DNA of 64,000 nucleotides from Desulfovibrio sp. Huiquan2017 (lineage in GTDB: Bacteria > Desulfobacterota > Desulfovibrionia > Desulfovibrionales > Desulfovibrionaceae): contig NZ_JAFMPN010000005.1 in the NCBI RefSeq assembly GCF_017351175.1, forward strand, positions 62,001-126,000, read 5' to 3'. The notes under the pieces were generated by a model. The model worked only from the letters and a program-made list of their open reading frames with translations. It had not been told where the DNA came from and searched no databases. Every line of letters begins with the position of its first letter. The first letter of the stretch is position 1. Below are positions 16,144 to 23,834 of the stretch, piece after piece. Made by a program: the position numbers and the translations under genes.

Positions 16144-16352
16144 ATGGCAAAGATCAGAAATGGCGGGATGGTTGTTGGCAAGGATGGGAAAAGCTGACCA
16201 GGTGCTACATCTGCGGTCAGCCGTACAGGGATTTGAACAAGCTCGACACGAAGACAGATGGCAAGGCCGGGGCCGAGATCGTCGAGGTGTGCGACAAGTG
16301 CGCTGTTCAGCTCCGACGGAACGCGAAGCGTAACGGCAAGGGAGGGAAGTAG
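16144..16352 (+). pseudogene. Small zinc-ribbon protein gene with a frameshift
   Basis: AAGGAG, then ATG at 16144 encodes MAKIRNGGMVVGKDGK before a TGA. One frame over, the sequence continues EKLTRCYICGQPYRDLNKL ... VEVCDKCAVQLRRNAKR to TAG at 16350-16352, with a CxxC...CxxC zinc-ribbon pattern and no start of its own. Adding one G to the GGG at about 16187-16189 would fuse both halves into a 69-residue protein. It may be a recent mutation, a sequencing error in a homopolymer, or less likely recoding. Confidence 0.5.
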
Positions 16353-16354
16353 GC

Positions 16355-16456
16355 ATGGCTATGCTCCCACCCGAGAGGCGTTGGAAGTGGCCATACGCAA
16401 TGGCCGACGAGATTGTGGCAACGGCCGCCGTCCGGAGGTTCCATGGGGCTTCTTGA
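16355..16456 (+). CDS. Possible 33-residue small protein
   Basis: Begins MAMLPPERRWKWPYAMAD two bases after the zinc-ribbon stop, with GGGAAG upstream; it overlaps the next small ORF by 14 bases. Spacing like that of tightly packed phage genes. Function unknown. Confidence 0.35.
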   Translation: MAMLPPERRWKWPYAMADEIVATAAVRRFHGAS

Positions 16457-16634
16457 CAGCCTCCTCACGATTCTCCGGCCATCCAATGTACAACCCAACC
16501 AAACACACGCCGCAATGCCACCAAGACGCGATGACCGGATGCTCCTCCGCGCCTTGGCGGCGTTCGCCGGTCGCCGCAACCAGGATCCACCGATGTTCGA
16601 CTGCAAGGCCGAACACCGTGGCGAACGGCGGTGA
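16443..16634 (+). CDS. Possible 63-residue basic small protein
   Basis: Begins MGLLDSLLTILRPSNVQPN and ends with an Arg-rich tail; one amphipathic N-terminal helix. It follows the previous ORF with a 14-base overlap. Unrecognised; a real gene is plausible but not certain. Confidence 0.35.
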   Translation: MGLLDSLLTILRPSNVQPNQTHAAMPPRRDDRMLLRALAAFAGRRNQDPPMFDCKAEHRGERR

Positions 16635-16651
16635 CACGACGCCCCATTTCT

Positions 16652-16717
16652 GCTGTTTCCCCCACGCTTCCCAATGGACATGGGAATACGACTATAGATG
16701 AAGGGGGCAGAGATCCT
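16652..16717 (+). repeat. Structured repeat unit 1 (two-layer hairpin)
   Basis: Outer arms CCCCC (16659-16663) and GGGGG (16703-16707). The inner 6-bp stem TTCCCA/TGGGAA (16668-16686) has a 7-base loop. It shares GCTGTTTCCCCCAC and GAAGGGGGCA with unit 2. Confidence 0.55.
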
Positions 16718-16755
16718 TGGCCCACCGCAGATGATCCTTTTTTCTTCTCGTTACG

Positions 16756-16821
16756 GCTGTTTCCCCCACTCCCTCTATGCCAGGGAGGACAAGAGACAAG
16801 AGTGAAGGGGGCAAAATTTCC
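16756..16821 (+). repeat. Structured repeat unit 2 (two-layer hairpin)
   Basis: Outer arms CCCCC (16763-16767) and GGGGG (16807-16811). The inner 6-bp stem CTCCCT/AGGGAG (16769-16787) also has a 7-base loop. The inner stem sequence differs from unit 1, but pairing is kept. A degenerate third copy without the inner stem is at 15991-16038. Confidence 0.55.
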
Positions 16822-16926
16822 TTTTTGATCCTTTTTCCTCGGAATCGCCTTCGCGGCGCTGATCCTTATTTCCTTATCCCGGAGACGGAGTGGACAGCCA
16901 ACGCAACTCCGAGCACAGTCTCGTAC

Positions 16927-17610
16927 ATGAGAAGAAAGGCACCGACACATATCAACAGCACTGTCCCCGGTCTCGTAAACGAATTTCCCAACCACGAACC
17001 TGAAACTGCCGCCGCTTGCGTCATCGGCAACCTCCATGGCGGTCAGCTGATAACCGTGACCAGTCGGCCGAGCGTCGGCAAAACGAACCTAGCGGCGCAT
17101 GTCGTAGCGAGGGTGTCTGCACTGACGCCAACACCGGTCTCGTCCGCAGTGTTTTCATTAGAGGAGGCGACCGACATGTTCGCTATGCGTATCTTGTCTG
17201 CCGTCTTCTGCGGCAACCTGCACCAAGCCGCAACTCTGCTGTCACAAGCCCCAATCGTGATCGATGACACACCGGGTATATCCGAGCTAAAGCTGACTGA
17301 CCGATGCAGAGACTTGGCGCCACTTGGACTCGTCGTCATCGACTACCTCCAGCTCCTGCAGTCAGGACTTGAGCATGGAAGCCCGGAAGACGAGATCAAT
17401 CGCGTGGTTCCAGGCTTGAAAAAACTAGCAGAGGATCTGGATGCACCGGTCATTATTCTGTTCCAACTTCCACGACATGTTGATGAGCGCCCGGATCGCC
17501 GCCCAGAACTGTCGGATCTGAATCAAGCCTTGGCTGACGCAAGCGACATGGTCATCCTGCTGACTCCTGGCCATGATCACCACTCCACCCGCATCATCGC
17601 CAAATCCTAG
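16927..17610 (+). CDS. Short DnaB-like helicase ATPase domain
   Basis: A 227-residue protein that matches the RecA-type core of DnaB helicases: Walker A SRPSVGKTNLA, then AVFSLEEATDMFAMRIL, Walker B VVIDYLQLL, FQLPRHVDERPDRRPELSDL and IIAKS at the very end. The N-terminal domain of DnaB (about 150 residues) and the C-terminal segment after the IIAK motif are missing, so it is about half of normal length. It may be a minimal plasmid or phage helicase, or a decayed one. The frame extends upstream to 16777, but that part crosses the hairpin repeats; the ATG at 16927 seems the earliest sensible start, with a weak ribosome site. Confidence 0.6.
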   Translation: MRRKAPTHINSTVPGLVNEFPNHEPETAAACVIGNLHGGQLITVTSRPSVGKTNLAAHVVARVSALTPTPVSSAVFSLEEATDMFAMRILSAVFCGNLHQAATLLSQAPIVIDDTPGISELKLTDRCRDLAPLGLVVIDYLQLLQSGLEHGSPEDEINRVVPGLKKLAEDLDAPVIILFQLPRHVDERPDRRPELSDLNQALADASDMVILLTPGHDHHSTRIIAKS

Positions 17611-17789
17611 CCATTGCCCCGCTGCCCGCAGGGCTTTCTCCTTTTCCTCCTCTTCAATCCTTTTTCAACAGCGAGAAATCTCTCAACTTTTTTCATTTCA
17701 TTCGCCAAACAGCTTGACTTCCGCTATCGAAATGTGAAATATTCACACCATGGACGGCGGCAATAGCCGCAAAACGAAGGAGATCGAAA

Positions 17790-18191
17790 ATGGAAGAAGT
17801 CAGACACAGATACGGATGCGAACGGAAGTACCGGCTCTACGGCCCTGCACACTCTGTCAGGCGCCAGATCGAACACCGCGCGGCCATGCCTTGCCCGAAG
17901 TGTCGCAAGGCCGCCGAAGAAGCCCTGTTCGTCGCACGGTGCGAAGAGGCCGCCCTGGCTAACGCCGAGATGGGGCTGCCAGAGCTGACCGGCACCGCCG
18001 CACAAGTCGCATACGCCGAAACAATCCGCCGTGATGGAGTTCGCGACGCTCTTCGAATGGTCAACGCAGACAAGGAACAGGACGTTATCGACACCCTGTC
18101 CAAGGCTACCGCCGCAAAGTGGTGGCTGGACAACAGGGAGTTGCGGTTTGGTGCCTGGACAGCCAAGGCCAAGGCTGACTTCGGGGCATAA
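17790..18191 (+). CDS. Hypothetical protein with CPKC motif
   Basis: A 133-residue protein. AAGGAG sits close before the ATG. The N-terminal third contains RYGCERKY and, further on, MPCPKCRKAAEEAL, which could form a small zinc site. The rest is Ala-rich helix. Unrecognised; probably part of the plasmid/phage-like block. Confidence 0.55.
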   Translation: MEEVRHRYGCERKYRLYGPAHSVRRQIEHRAAMPCPKCRKAAEEALFVARCEEAALANAEMGLPELTGTAAQVAYAETIRRDGVRDALRMVNADKEQDVIDTLSKATAAKWWLDNRELRFGAWTAKAKADFGA

Positions 18192-18221
18192 ACAAGATAC
18201 AAATTTCGGAGGAGAATGAAA

Positions 18222-18587
18222 ATGGCAACAGTATCGCTTGAAAAAAACTGGACACGCGTCAACCTGACGCTCTGCGCCGAGACAAGGGACCGGCTTGAGA
18301 AGTGGAAGCAGAACGGCATCTCGTTGCCGACGGCATTGGCGACATGCACCAGGCTCGTTTTCGCAGACGGAATGTCTCCACTTCACACGCCCAGGGGCGA
18401 CGTCGAGCGGGTCACGTTCCAACTCCCGACGCACATCCTGGCCATCATCGACCTCCTGGCCGAGCGGTGGCAGGTCAGCAGGTCCGAGGCCGCTGATCGA
18501 ATACTGCAGATCGGAGCTGAGGCAGTCGAAACCGAGGCCAACACGAAGGTGTCGGTCATCATGCCGTTTGAAAAAGAGGAGGTCTAA
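18222..18587 (+). CDS. Possible ribbon-helix-helix-like DNA-binding protein
   Basis: A 121-residue protein. The ATG at 18222 is nine bases after GGAGG; an ATG two codons earlier is closer than usual. Two similar segments occur: RVNLTLCAETRDRLEKWKQ (about 11-29) and RVTFQLPTHILAIIDLLAE, then WQVSRSEAADRILQIGAEA. Both have the strand then two-helix pattern of ribbon-helix-helix domains, so this could be a tandem RHH regulator. Inferred from pattern only. Confidence 0.5.
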   Translation: MATVSLEKNWTRVNLTLCAETRDRLEKWKQNGISLPTALATCTRLVFADGMSPLHTPRGDVERVTFQLPTHILAIIDLLAERWQVSRSEAADRILQIGAEAVETEANTKVSVIMPFEKEEV

Positions 18588-18588
18588 C

Positions 18589-18963
18589 GTGGGAATCGCT
18601 CGCATCAACTTGGCCGCCTGGGTGGCCATGGCCATCGGCCTCGTGTCAGTGTTCCTGATCAGATTCGCGGCACCGTCCGACGCGTCGATCTGGTACGCCA
18701 TGACCCCGACCCTGCTGACCTTGCCGGCGTACATATGGGCCGTCCTCGGTCATTGGGATTGTCCAAGGCACACGCCAATGACCCTCGCCGGGATCGGCAT
18801 CTCCGGCACGGCCATGGCCGCATTCACGGCCTTGTCGGCCGTCGATTCTGGCGACGCCATCCCGGTCTTGCTCGGCACGTGCATGTGCATCTCGGCCAGG
18901 ATCTTGACCTCCTTCATGATCAAGTCCCCGATGTTGACCACCGACATTTCACGCCTCAAGTAG
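18589..18963 (+). CDS. Small integral membrane protein with about four helices
   Basis: A 124-residue protein, GTG start with AGGAGG before it and one base after the previous stop. Hydrophobic segments at about 6-25, 37-52, 62-80 and 88-106 suggest four membrane passes. Function unknown; small membrane proteins like this occur among phage and plasmid accessory genes. Confidence 0.55.
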   Translation: MGIARINLAAWVAMAIGLVSVFLIRFAAPSDASIWYAMTPTLLTLPAYIWAVLGHWDCPRHTPMTLAGIGISGTAMAAFTALSAVDSGDAIPVLLGTCMCISARILTSFMIKSPMLTTDISRLK

Positions 18964-19008
18964 CCCGTCCAACACAACCTTCTTCAGCCACCCCGCCAAC
19001 ACCCGCCA

Positions 19009-19027
19009 AGGCCCCTTCCAGGGGCTT
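19009..19027 (+). terminator. Hairpin after the membrane protein gene
   Basis: AGGCCCCT, loop TCC, AGGGGCTT (19009-19027); weak T content after it. Confidence 0.45.
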
Positions 19028-19154
19028 TACTCCTCGCTCTGTCAATCGCTCCCACGCCACATTTTCACCACCATCAAGCCCCATCTTTTTCCAACTTTTT
19101 CATCTTTTTTTGGCCGACCGTCTGACCGGGAACGGCAACGTCCAGGAAATCGCC

Positions 19155-19232
19155 ATGGCGACCATGTTCGGTCATTTCATGCGGCGGCCGATGGAGCGTC
19201 GGGTCCTGCTCGGGATCCGGGCGAGAGAGTAA
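19155..19232 (+). CDS. Possible 25-residue peptide
   Basis: MATMFGHFMRRPMERR onward, ending with TAA at 19230-19232. AGGAA lies seven bases before the ATG. Very short and basic; could be a leader peptide. Confidence 0.25.
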   Translation: MATMFGHFMRRPMERRVLLGIRARE

Positions 19233-19713
19233 ACAACCGGGAGCGGCGGAACACCACCCCGCTCCCGGAACCAGAGGCCCCTTCGGGGGTCTTGCTCTTC
19301 GTTCGCGATGAGGTTGCGATCGAAAGCCAGGGCCGGATATGATCGGTCCAAAATCGGATATTTCAGGAATTTGCCGGGGGCTATATAGCGCACGTCGCGC
19401 GACAGATTGCCTCTCTGTACAAGCCGTCCGGCCATAAAGCCCTCATTTTTGAGGGCTTTTTTCGTTGAAGAAAAGAGTTTACGACCACCACGAAACGTGC
19501 CTATATATTATAGTTCTGAAAAAATCAGAAATCGGTTGACAGAACCTCTCGCAATATGAGAGGTATAGCCTCGTCCGGAGACTCCTCCGGTATCACTACC
19601 CCCAAAAAAAATCAGGGAGAATGCCTATAAATAACAAATTCTAAGCGTTGTGTGGTCCTGCCACCCGGCCAACAATTCTGTTGTCCGGCACCCTCTTTCC
19701 AAGGAGGACGGCC
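19233..19713. other. Regulatory gap before a block of small genes
   Basis: About 480 bases. Hairpin CCGGGAGCGG/CCGCTCCCGG (19237-19268), then a clear terminator (19436-19463), then an AT-rich segment with TATATATTATAG (about 19502) and a TTGACA at 19536-19541 overlapping an inverted repeat CCTCTC/GAGAGG (19545-19562). This could be a promoter with an operator. No gene seen. Confidence 0.45.
19436..19463 (+). terminator. Intrinsic terminator
   Basis: AAAGCCCTCA (19436-19445), loop TTTT, TGAGGGCTTT (19450-19459), T run after. Confidence 0.8.
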
Positions 19714-20232
19714 ATGAACTGTAAACCCCAAACCAACCCTGTCCCCGGCGTCGTCCGGGACATCCCCACCACCCCGATCGAGGTCTTCACGACCTGTCGC
19801 GAGGTGCCACTTTACGACGGTCAGCTCTCGAGCGGCACCCTCGTCGAGAATTACGGTACGTACGCGAACGTGACCGGCAAATTCCAGGACCGCGATATCT
19901 CGTTGCGCGTCGATTACGACGTTGCGAATTGGATCGTCCGGACCGCCGTAAAAAACAAAAAAACCATTGGCGCGGCACCGTACCGCGAACTGCTCGTGAC
20001 CAAAGTCACAGCCCATGTCCCGGCCCTTGGCGGCGACCTGCTCTGCGGTTCGCTGATCATGCGCGTCGGCAATAGATACGGCGTCAGCGCGTTCATCCAA
20101 AAAGAAAACGGCAACCTCGTTCCGAACGGCGCTACGTTCGACAAAAAGGACGGCGAGAAACTGGTCGCGGCAACAAAAGCCAAGCCCCATTGCCGCCGCC
20201 CTACAGCATCGATCTGTGCCCTGGGGGTGTAA
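19714..20232 (+). CDS. Hypothetical protein, phage/plasmid type
   Basis: A 172-residue protein starting at the ATG after AAGGAGGACGGCC; upstream residues of the longer frame are not convincing. Mixed beta-rich character in the middle (ISLRVDYDVANWIVRTA, RYGVSAFIQKENG). No family recognised. The next gene starts two bases after its stop, so it heads a small operon. Confidence 0.55.
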   Translation: MNCKPQTNPVPGVVRDIPTTPIEVFTTCREVPLYDGQLSSGTLVENYGTYANVTGKFQDRDISLRVDYDVANWIVRTAVKNKKTIGAAPYRELLVTKVTAHVPALGGDLLCGSLIMRVGNRYGVSAFIQKENGNLVPNGATFDKKDGEKLVAATKAKPHCRRPTASICALGV

Positions 20233-20233
20233 T

Positions 20234-20464
20234 GTGAATAGCTGTCTCACCCCCTACATCCTGACCGACGAAGCCGGATCCTGTGGCCTTGTCCTGCTCG
20301 TCGTCCCCGTCAACGAGATCATCACGGCGGCCCATGCCGCCTGTCTGATCGGCAACGACGACGGCTCATGCTGCTGTGTCATCTCCAAACACCGCCGGCA
20401 CAACGCCCCGCGTATCCGTCCGCATGTCCGCTGTAAAAAGGGGGTTCGCAATGTCAAAGCCTAA
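20234..20464 (+). CDS. Cys-rich small hypothetical protein
   Basis: A 76-residue protein with GTG start after GGGGGT. Seven Cys, including a CCC triplet, around a hydrophobic core (GLVLLVVPVNEIITAAHAACLIG), and a basic C-terminus. Overlaps the next gene by 14 bases. Function unknown; metal binding is possible. Confidence 0.45.
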   Translation: MNSCLTPYILTDEAGSCGLVLLVVPVNEIITAAHAACLIGNDDGSCCCVISKHRRHNAPRIRPHVRCKKGVRNVKA

Positions 20465-20735
20465 GCTCATGACCAGGTTCCTTGTCGGGTTCGACCTTAT
20501 CGATCTCCGCCCTGGCACGTGGCCCCTTCATCCGACCTGCGATTTCCCCTATTACGAGGCGTTCCTCCGCGATCACGACTGCCACGAGGATGTCATCTAC
20601 GAATCTTCGTATGACGATCCGACACGGCTCGGTAGATGTCGCCGCCCCCTTGAGCGCTGCGACCTGACTTGCCCCGAGCCCGAGCTGATCGGCCCATTGC
20701 CGTACTGGGATCCACGCGACGAGCCGCCATTCTAA
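20451..20735 (+). CDS. Hypothetical acidic protein, 94 residues
   Basis: Starts MSKPKLMTRFLVGFDL; AAGGGGG lies before the ATG. Rich in Pro, Asp and Cys (DHDCHEDV, RCRRPLERCDLTC). Unrecognised. Overlaps the previous gene in another frame, typical of packed phage genes. Confidence 0.45.
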   Translation: MSKPKLMTRFLVGFDLIDLRPGTWPLHPTCDFPYYEAFLRDHDCHEDVIYESSYDDPTRLGRCRRPLERCDLTCPEPELIGPLPYWDPRDEPPF

Positions 20736-20994
20736 CGCCAAAAATCCGCTCAAAACCGCCGGTGGCACGTCTTTTTTCGGCGTGTCACCGGAGAAAAACC
20801 ACTGGCGCTCACAGGTTTTTCCGTGCGCCATGTTTACGACCACTTGAAACAGCGCTTTATCAAGCGATTTCTTGATGTTACGCACTTGACTTTCTGGATT
20901 TCGAGGGTGTCCAATCTGCTCATGACGGTGACAATGCCGAGGCCGAGAGGTTGGCCCGGACGTTCAAGATACCGCAAAAAACCGGAGGAAATAG
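20736..20994 (+). other. Gap with a startless coding-like tail
   Basis: From about 20,874 to 20,997 one frame reads LDFLDFEGVQSAHDGDNAEAERLARTF and so on to a TGA that overlaps the next ATG. It has protein-like composition but no start codon, so it may be the tail of a decayed gene. Nothing else seen. Confidence 0.3.
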
Positions 20995-21414
20995 ATGACC
21001 GACAACAGTAAACAACAGCCCCCCAACTCGATTCGCGTGCTCCTTAGCCTGCTCGTCGGCGACAAGCAGATGGAAATCCGCAACGTGTCCGGGTTTATCC
21101 CCGGCCTGACTCCAAACGGCGGTCAGTTCCACAGCGCGACCGTCTGCAGAGACCGGCGTGGAGACCTCTACTTGCGCCACCCGCACTACTACGTCGACGA
21201 TTACGGCGAGACGGACACCATTTACGACGTGCGGCTCACAAACAAAATGCTCCTGCTTTTGCTCTACGGTTGCACCTCGCTCGACAACGCCCCTGCTGAC
21301 AACTTTTTCTACTACCCCGACGGTCTGCCGGAGATCAGCGACGAGGAATTTACTCGTATCTTGAACGATGCCGCAGCCGAGGTCTGCAAGATCAACATGA
21401 TCAATAACAGCTAA
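20995..21414 (+). CDS. Hypothetical protein, 139 residues
   Basis: Good ribosome site (CCGGAGGAAATAG) before the ATG. The sequence is mixed alpha/beta with aromatic-rich middle (RHPHYYVDDYGE) and acidic C-terminal helix (EISDEEFTRILNDAAAEV). No family recognised. Part of the run of small accessory genes. Confidence 0.5.
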   Translation: MTDNSKQQPPNSIRVLLSLLVGDKQMEIRNVSGFIPGLTPNGGQFHSATVCRDRRGDLYLRHPHYYVDDYGETDTIYDVRLTNKMLLLLLYGCTSLDNAPADNFFYYPDGLPEISDEEFTRILNDAAAEVCKINMINNS

Positions 21415-21418
21415 CCAC

Positions 21419-21455
21419 ACGCCCCTGGAGGCGGCCCAACGGCCGCCCGGGGCGT
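21419..21455 (+). terminator. Two-layer hairpin between small genes
   Basis: ACGCCCC/GGGGCGT outer and GGCGGCC-CAAC-GGCCGCC inner stems. No T run, so possibly a pause or processing structure. Confidence 0.4.
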
Positions 21456-21488
21456 TGGATTATAAACGGGAAGAAAAAGGAGAAAAAA

Positions 21489-21842
21489 ATGGGGTCAAAG
21501 AGAAGAATCATCAAGACAGATGACGGTGCCAGCGTTGACGCCACCGGATTCGTCGAACGGTACCTGCTTGTCGATGAGCAGAACGTCGTCCAGGCGACGA
21601 CGGACACGCGGGGCAGTTATCGGCTTTCAACGGCAAGACCGGTAAACGGCATCGCAACGGAGTCCCCGGACATGCAACTGGTTTTCTTCCCGCACATGAT
21701 CAATGCCGTTTTCCCGGACATGCCGGATGACGACAAGCGGGAGATGTACCGGCGCACAAGCGCCGTGCTCGTGGCGGCCGGGGCCATGGACGGCGTTGCG
21801 ATGATTGAGGACATGATCGTTGCCGAAGAGATATATCAATAA
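21489..21842 (+). CDS. Hypothetical protein, 117 residues
   Basis: AAGGAG lies before the ATG. Predicted beta-strand N-terminal half and Met/Asp-rich helical C-terminus (MPDDDKREMYRRTSAVLVAAG). Unrecognised. Confidence 0.5.
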   Translation: MGSKRRIIKTDDGASVDATGFVERYLLVDEQNVVQATTDTRGSYRLSTARPVNGIATESPDMQLVFFPHMINAVFPDMPDDDKREMYRRTSAVLVAAGAMDGVAMIEDMIVAEEIYQ

Positions 21843-21936
21843 ATAAACAGGCGACGCGGCCGGACCCAGGAAACAGTGGCTGGGCGGCCGCAGGAGGCGT
21901 CGTGAAGGCCCGTGTGCATGCGCTCTTGGAGGAGCG

Positions 21937-22875
21937 ATGCACACAAAAAAGACAGAAGCAAAATCGGCAGAAACCCATCTCGTATTCACCACCAACGGCG
22001 GCGCGATCGACGGTTGCGCCGGGGCGTTCGACGACAAAGCCGCAGCTGATCACGTCGCCACGGAGCTGAGACGGCTCGGACACGACTGTATCGTCGAGAC
22101 CAGGGAGCGAAACATCGTCATCGTCCGCGTCTCCGGCGACGACGTTGCCCCTGTCCGGACCATCTCCGAGGCGGACATGATCGACCTCGGTAACGGCCAG
22201 GTCATCGACAAGGGACACACCGTCGAGGAGGCCATGACACGAGCAAGGGCCGTCCACCACCCAGTCCCCACCACACTCACCAGCCATCACGAAATCAAGG
22301 TCAGCACAGACGACTCCGGACGGACAGTCGTCGAGTTCACCGGATCTGCGGCACAGTTAATTGCGGAAAATGCCAGGGAATGCACCCTGGATACCGCCTC
22401 CAAGATCAAGGACGGCAACGGTAAACCGACAAGCAAGTTCAGGTCGAACCTTGCCGGACAGATCGGCGAGGCTGCCGGGCAAATCTATCTCCATGGCCCC
22501 GTAGCCGGAATGGCACGGTACAGCACGGAGCGGCAGGTCCGGAACGCCGACAAATACCGCGGCGACGGCGGCGTGGATGCGCTGATCGGATCTATGCGAA
22601 TCGACTTCAAGACGACACTCAGGTTCGCAAGACACGCCGCCCCGGAAAAGTTCCGCCTCGCTGTACGGCCGCACGAGAGGCACCATGAAACGACGTACGT
22701 CATGGTCTTGGCCGACAAGATCGGATACGACCACTTCATGGTCACAATCGTAGGGATCTGCCACGAATCCGACCTCCCAGACACCGCCGAAACCGCCGGC
22801 ACGTTCCGCGGAGCCTACACCGTCCCCGTCCCCCGACTGTCCGCCCCGTCCAACCTCCTGGAGGCAACAGCATGA
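21937..22875 (+). CDS. Possible PD-(D/E)XK nuclease-like protein
   Basis: A 312-residue protein with GGAGGAGCG before the ATG. The N-terminal 70 residues are a small alpha/beta unit (HLVFTTNGGAIDG, HVATELRRLGHDCIVETRERNIVIVRV). The C-terminal half contains NLAGQIGEAAGQIYLHG, YRGDGGVDALIG and RIDFKTTLRF, which matches the E...D-x(n)-D-x-K order of PD-(D/E)XK nucleases. If so, it may be a restriction-like or Holliday-type enzyme. No homologue recognised; the assignment rests on motif order. Confidence 0.45.
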   Translation: MHTKKTEAKSAETHLVFTTNGGAIDGCAGAFDDKAAADHVATELRRLGHDCIVETRERNIVIVRVSGDDVAPVRTISEADMIDLGNGQVIDKGHTVEEAMTRARAVHHPVPTTLTSHHEIKVSTDDSGRTVVEFTGSAAQLIAENARECTLDTASKIKDGNGKPTSKFRSNLAGQIGEAAGQIYLHGPVAGMARYSTERQVRNADKYRGDGGVDALIGSMRIDFKTTLRFARHAAPEKFRLAVRPHERHHETTYVMVLADKIGYDHFMVTIVGICHESDLPDTAETAGTFRGAYTVPVPRLSAPSNLLEATA

Positions 22876-23102
22876 CCGCACCAGACAACACCTACGCCGG
22901 CTACACGTCGTTCGGATACGACACAGAATAGGACGACGCCGAAACCGCCGCCCTGCTCTACGAGATCGACGTGTCCGTGTCGGCACGTCTCCGGGAGGAC
23001 CGTGGATCCGGCGGCCCCCTTAACAGGGAAATCCATTATTCAAGGTTCGACCTGGCCGAGGCCGAGGCTGACGAGATGGCAAGAGCCAGAGGCGAGATCT
23101 GA
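22872..23102 (+). pseudogene. Small ORF with in-frame amber codon at codon 20
   Basis: ATG overlaps the previous stop (ATGA). Encodes MTAPDNTYAGYTSFGYDTE, then TAG (22929-22931), then continues in frame for 56 sense codons (DDAETAALLYEIDVSVSARL onward) to TGA at 23100-23102. The downstream part has clear protein-like composition. Likely a recent nonsense mutation; amber read-through cannot be excluded. Confidence 0.45.
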
Positions 23103-23480
23103 TCACTATTGACCTGCAACAGGAGGCCCCGAAAGGGGCCTTCCTCTTTTTAAATCTTTTTCCCCGCAAAAACTTGACCCTGGAGATTGCGCCGAGCGAT
23201 GATCGGATTCTTTGGGGATGCATTCCCCACCCATTCTCATCTCACTTCCTCCTGGAAGCCGCGGGACCCACCCCCTAAAAAGGGCCGCCAGCTTCCACTT
23301 TTTTTGCCATATGCGGTGCAAAAACTGCACATTACGAAACTTTTTTTGATGCAATATTTTGCACAATCTAAAAATATACAGTTATTTCAATATTTTTATG
23401 CGTAATGCAAAAACAATGAATCGTCAACTTGTTGAAATAGTTGTTGATTTGCAGAATCGGCGTGGTACGATTCCGTCGAT
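23103..23480. other. Terminator then AT-rich control region before xis-like gene
   Basis: A 378-bp gap. Terminator AGGCCCC-GAAA-GGGGCCT (23124-23141) and T run, then AT-rich DNA with repeated TGCA motifs: TGCAAAAACTGCA (23317-23329), palindrome TGCAATATTTTGCA (23350-23363) and TGCAAAAAC (23406-23414). Could bind a regulator or the excisionase. No gene seen. Confidence 0.4.
23122..23151 (+). terminator. Intrinsic terminator
   Basis: GC-rich stem around a GAAA loop, followed by TTCCTCTTTTT. Confidence 0.7.
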
Positions 23481-23756
23481 ATGGGGAAATCGCATTTGAA
23501 AAGATCGGAGGTCGCCAAGACCCTTGGCGTGTCGCAGAAGACGGCTGTCAGACTGCTTGAGAAGTGGGGGGTGGATCCGTGCGCTGATCTCGGTCCCGGA
23601 CGCGGAATGGGGTACCGCTGGCGGACGGCTGATGTCGTTGCGGCACTCGAAAAAACCAGGCCGCACCGGACGACACCTGCTCCTCGGCCACGGCCACGCA
23701 AGAAGGCGCACGGTCTTGATAGTCCGACGCTCATGGCCGACCTTTTCGGCGAATAG
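23481..23756 (+). CDS. Excisionase-like helix-turn-helix protein
   Basis: A 91-residue protein with an N-terminal winged helix-turn-helix: LKRSEVAKTLGVSQKTAVRLLEKWG, followed by a YRWRTADVVAALEK segment typical of MerR/Xis-type folds. The tail is basic and Pro-rich. It lies 78 bases before the integrase gene on the same strand, so it is probably the recombination directionality factor or an integrase regulator. The ATG has no strong ribosome site. Confidence 0.6.
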   Translation: MGKSHLKRSEVAKTLGVSQKTAVRLLEKWGVDPCADLGPGRGMGYRWRTADVVAALEKTRPHRTTPAPRPRPRKKAHGLDSPTLMADLFGE

Positions 23757-23834
23757 CAGAGTCCCGTTGACGCCATTTTCGAGGCGGGGCACCATATCGG
23801 TTCCATGAAATATTCCGAGTCTTGAGGAGGACTT

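Noticed and set aside
17724-18734. Long minus-strand ORF opposite three small plus-strand genes
   Set aside because: The plus-strand genes each have good ribosome sites and tight spacing; this frame is a shadow.
19536-19569. TTGACA with TATAGC as a firm promoter
   Set aside because: Spacing of 22 bases is too long; mentioned only as a possible control region.
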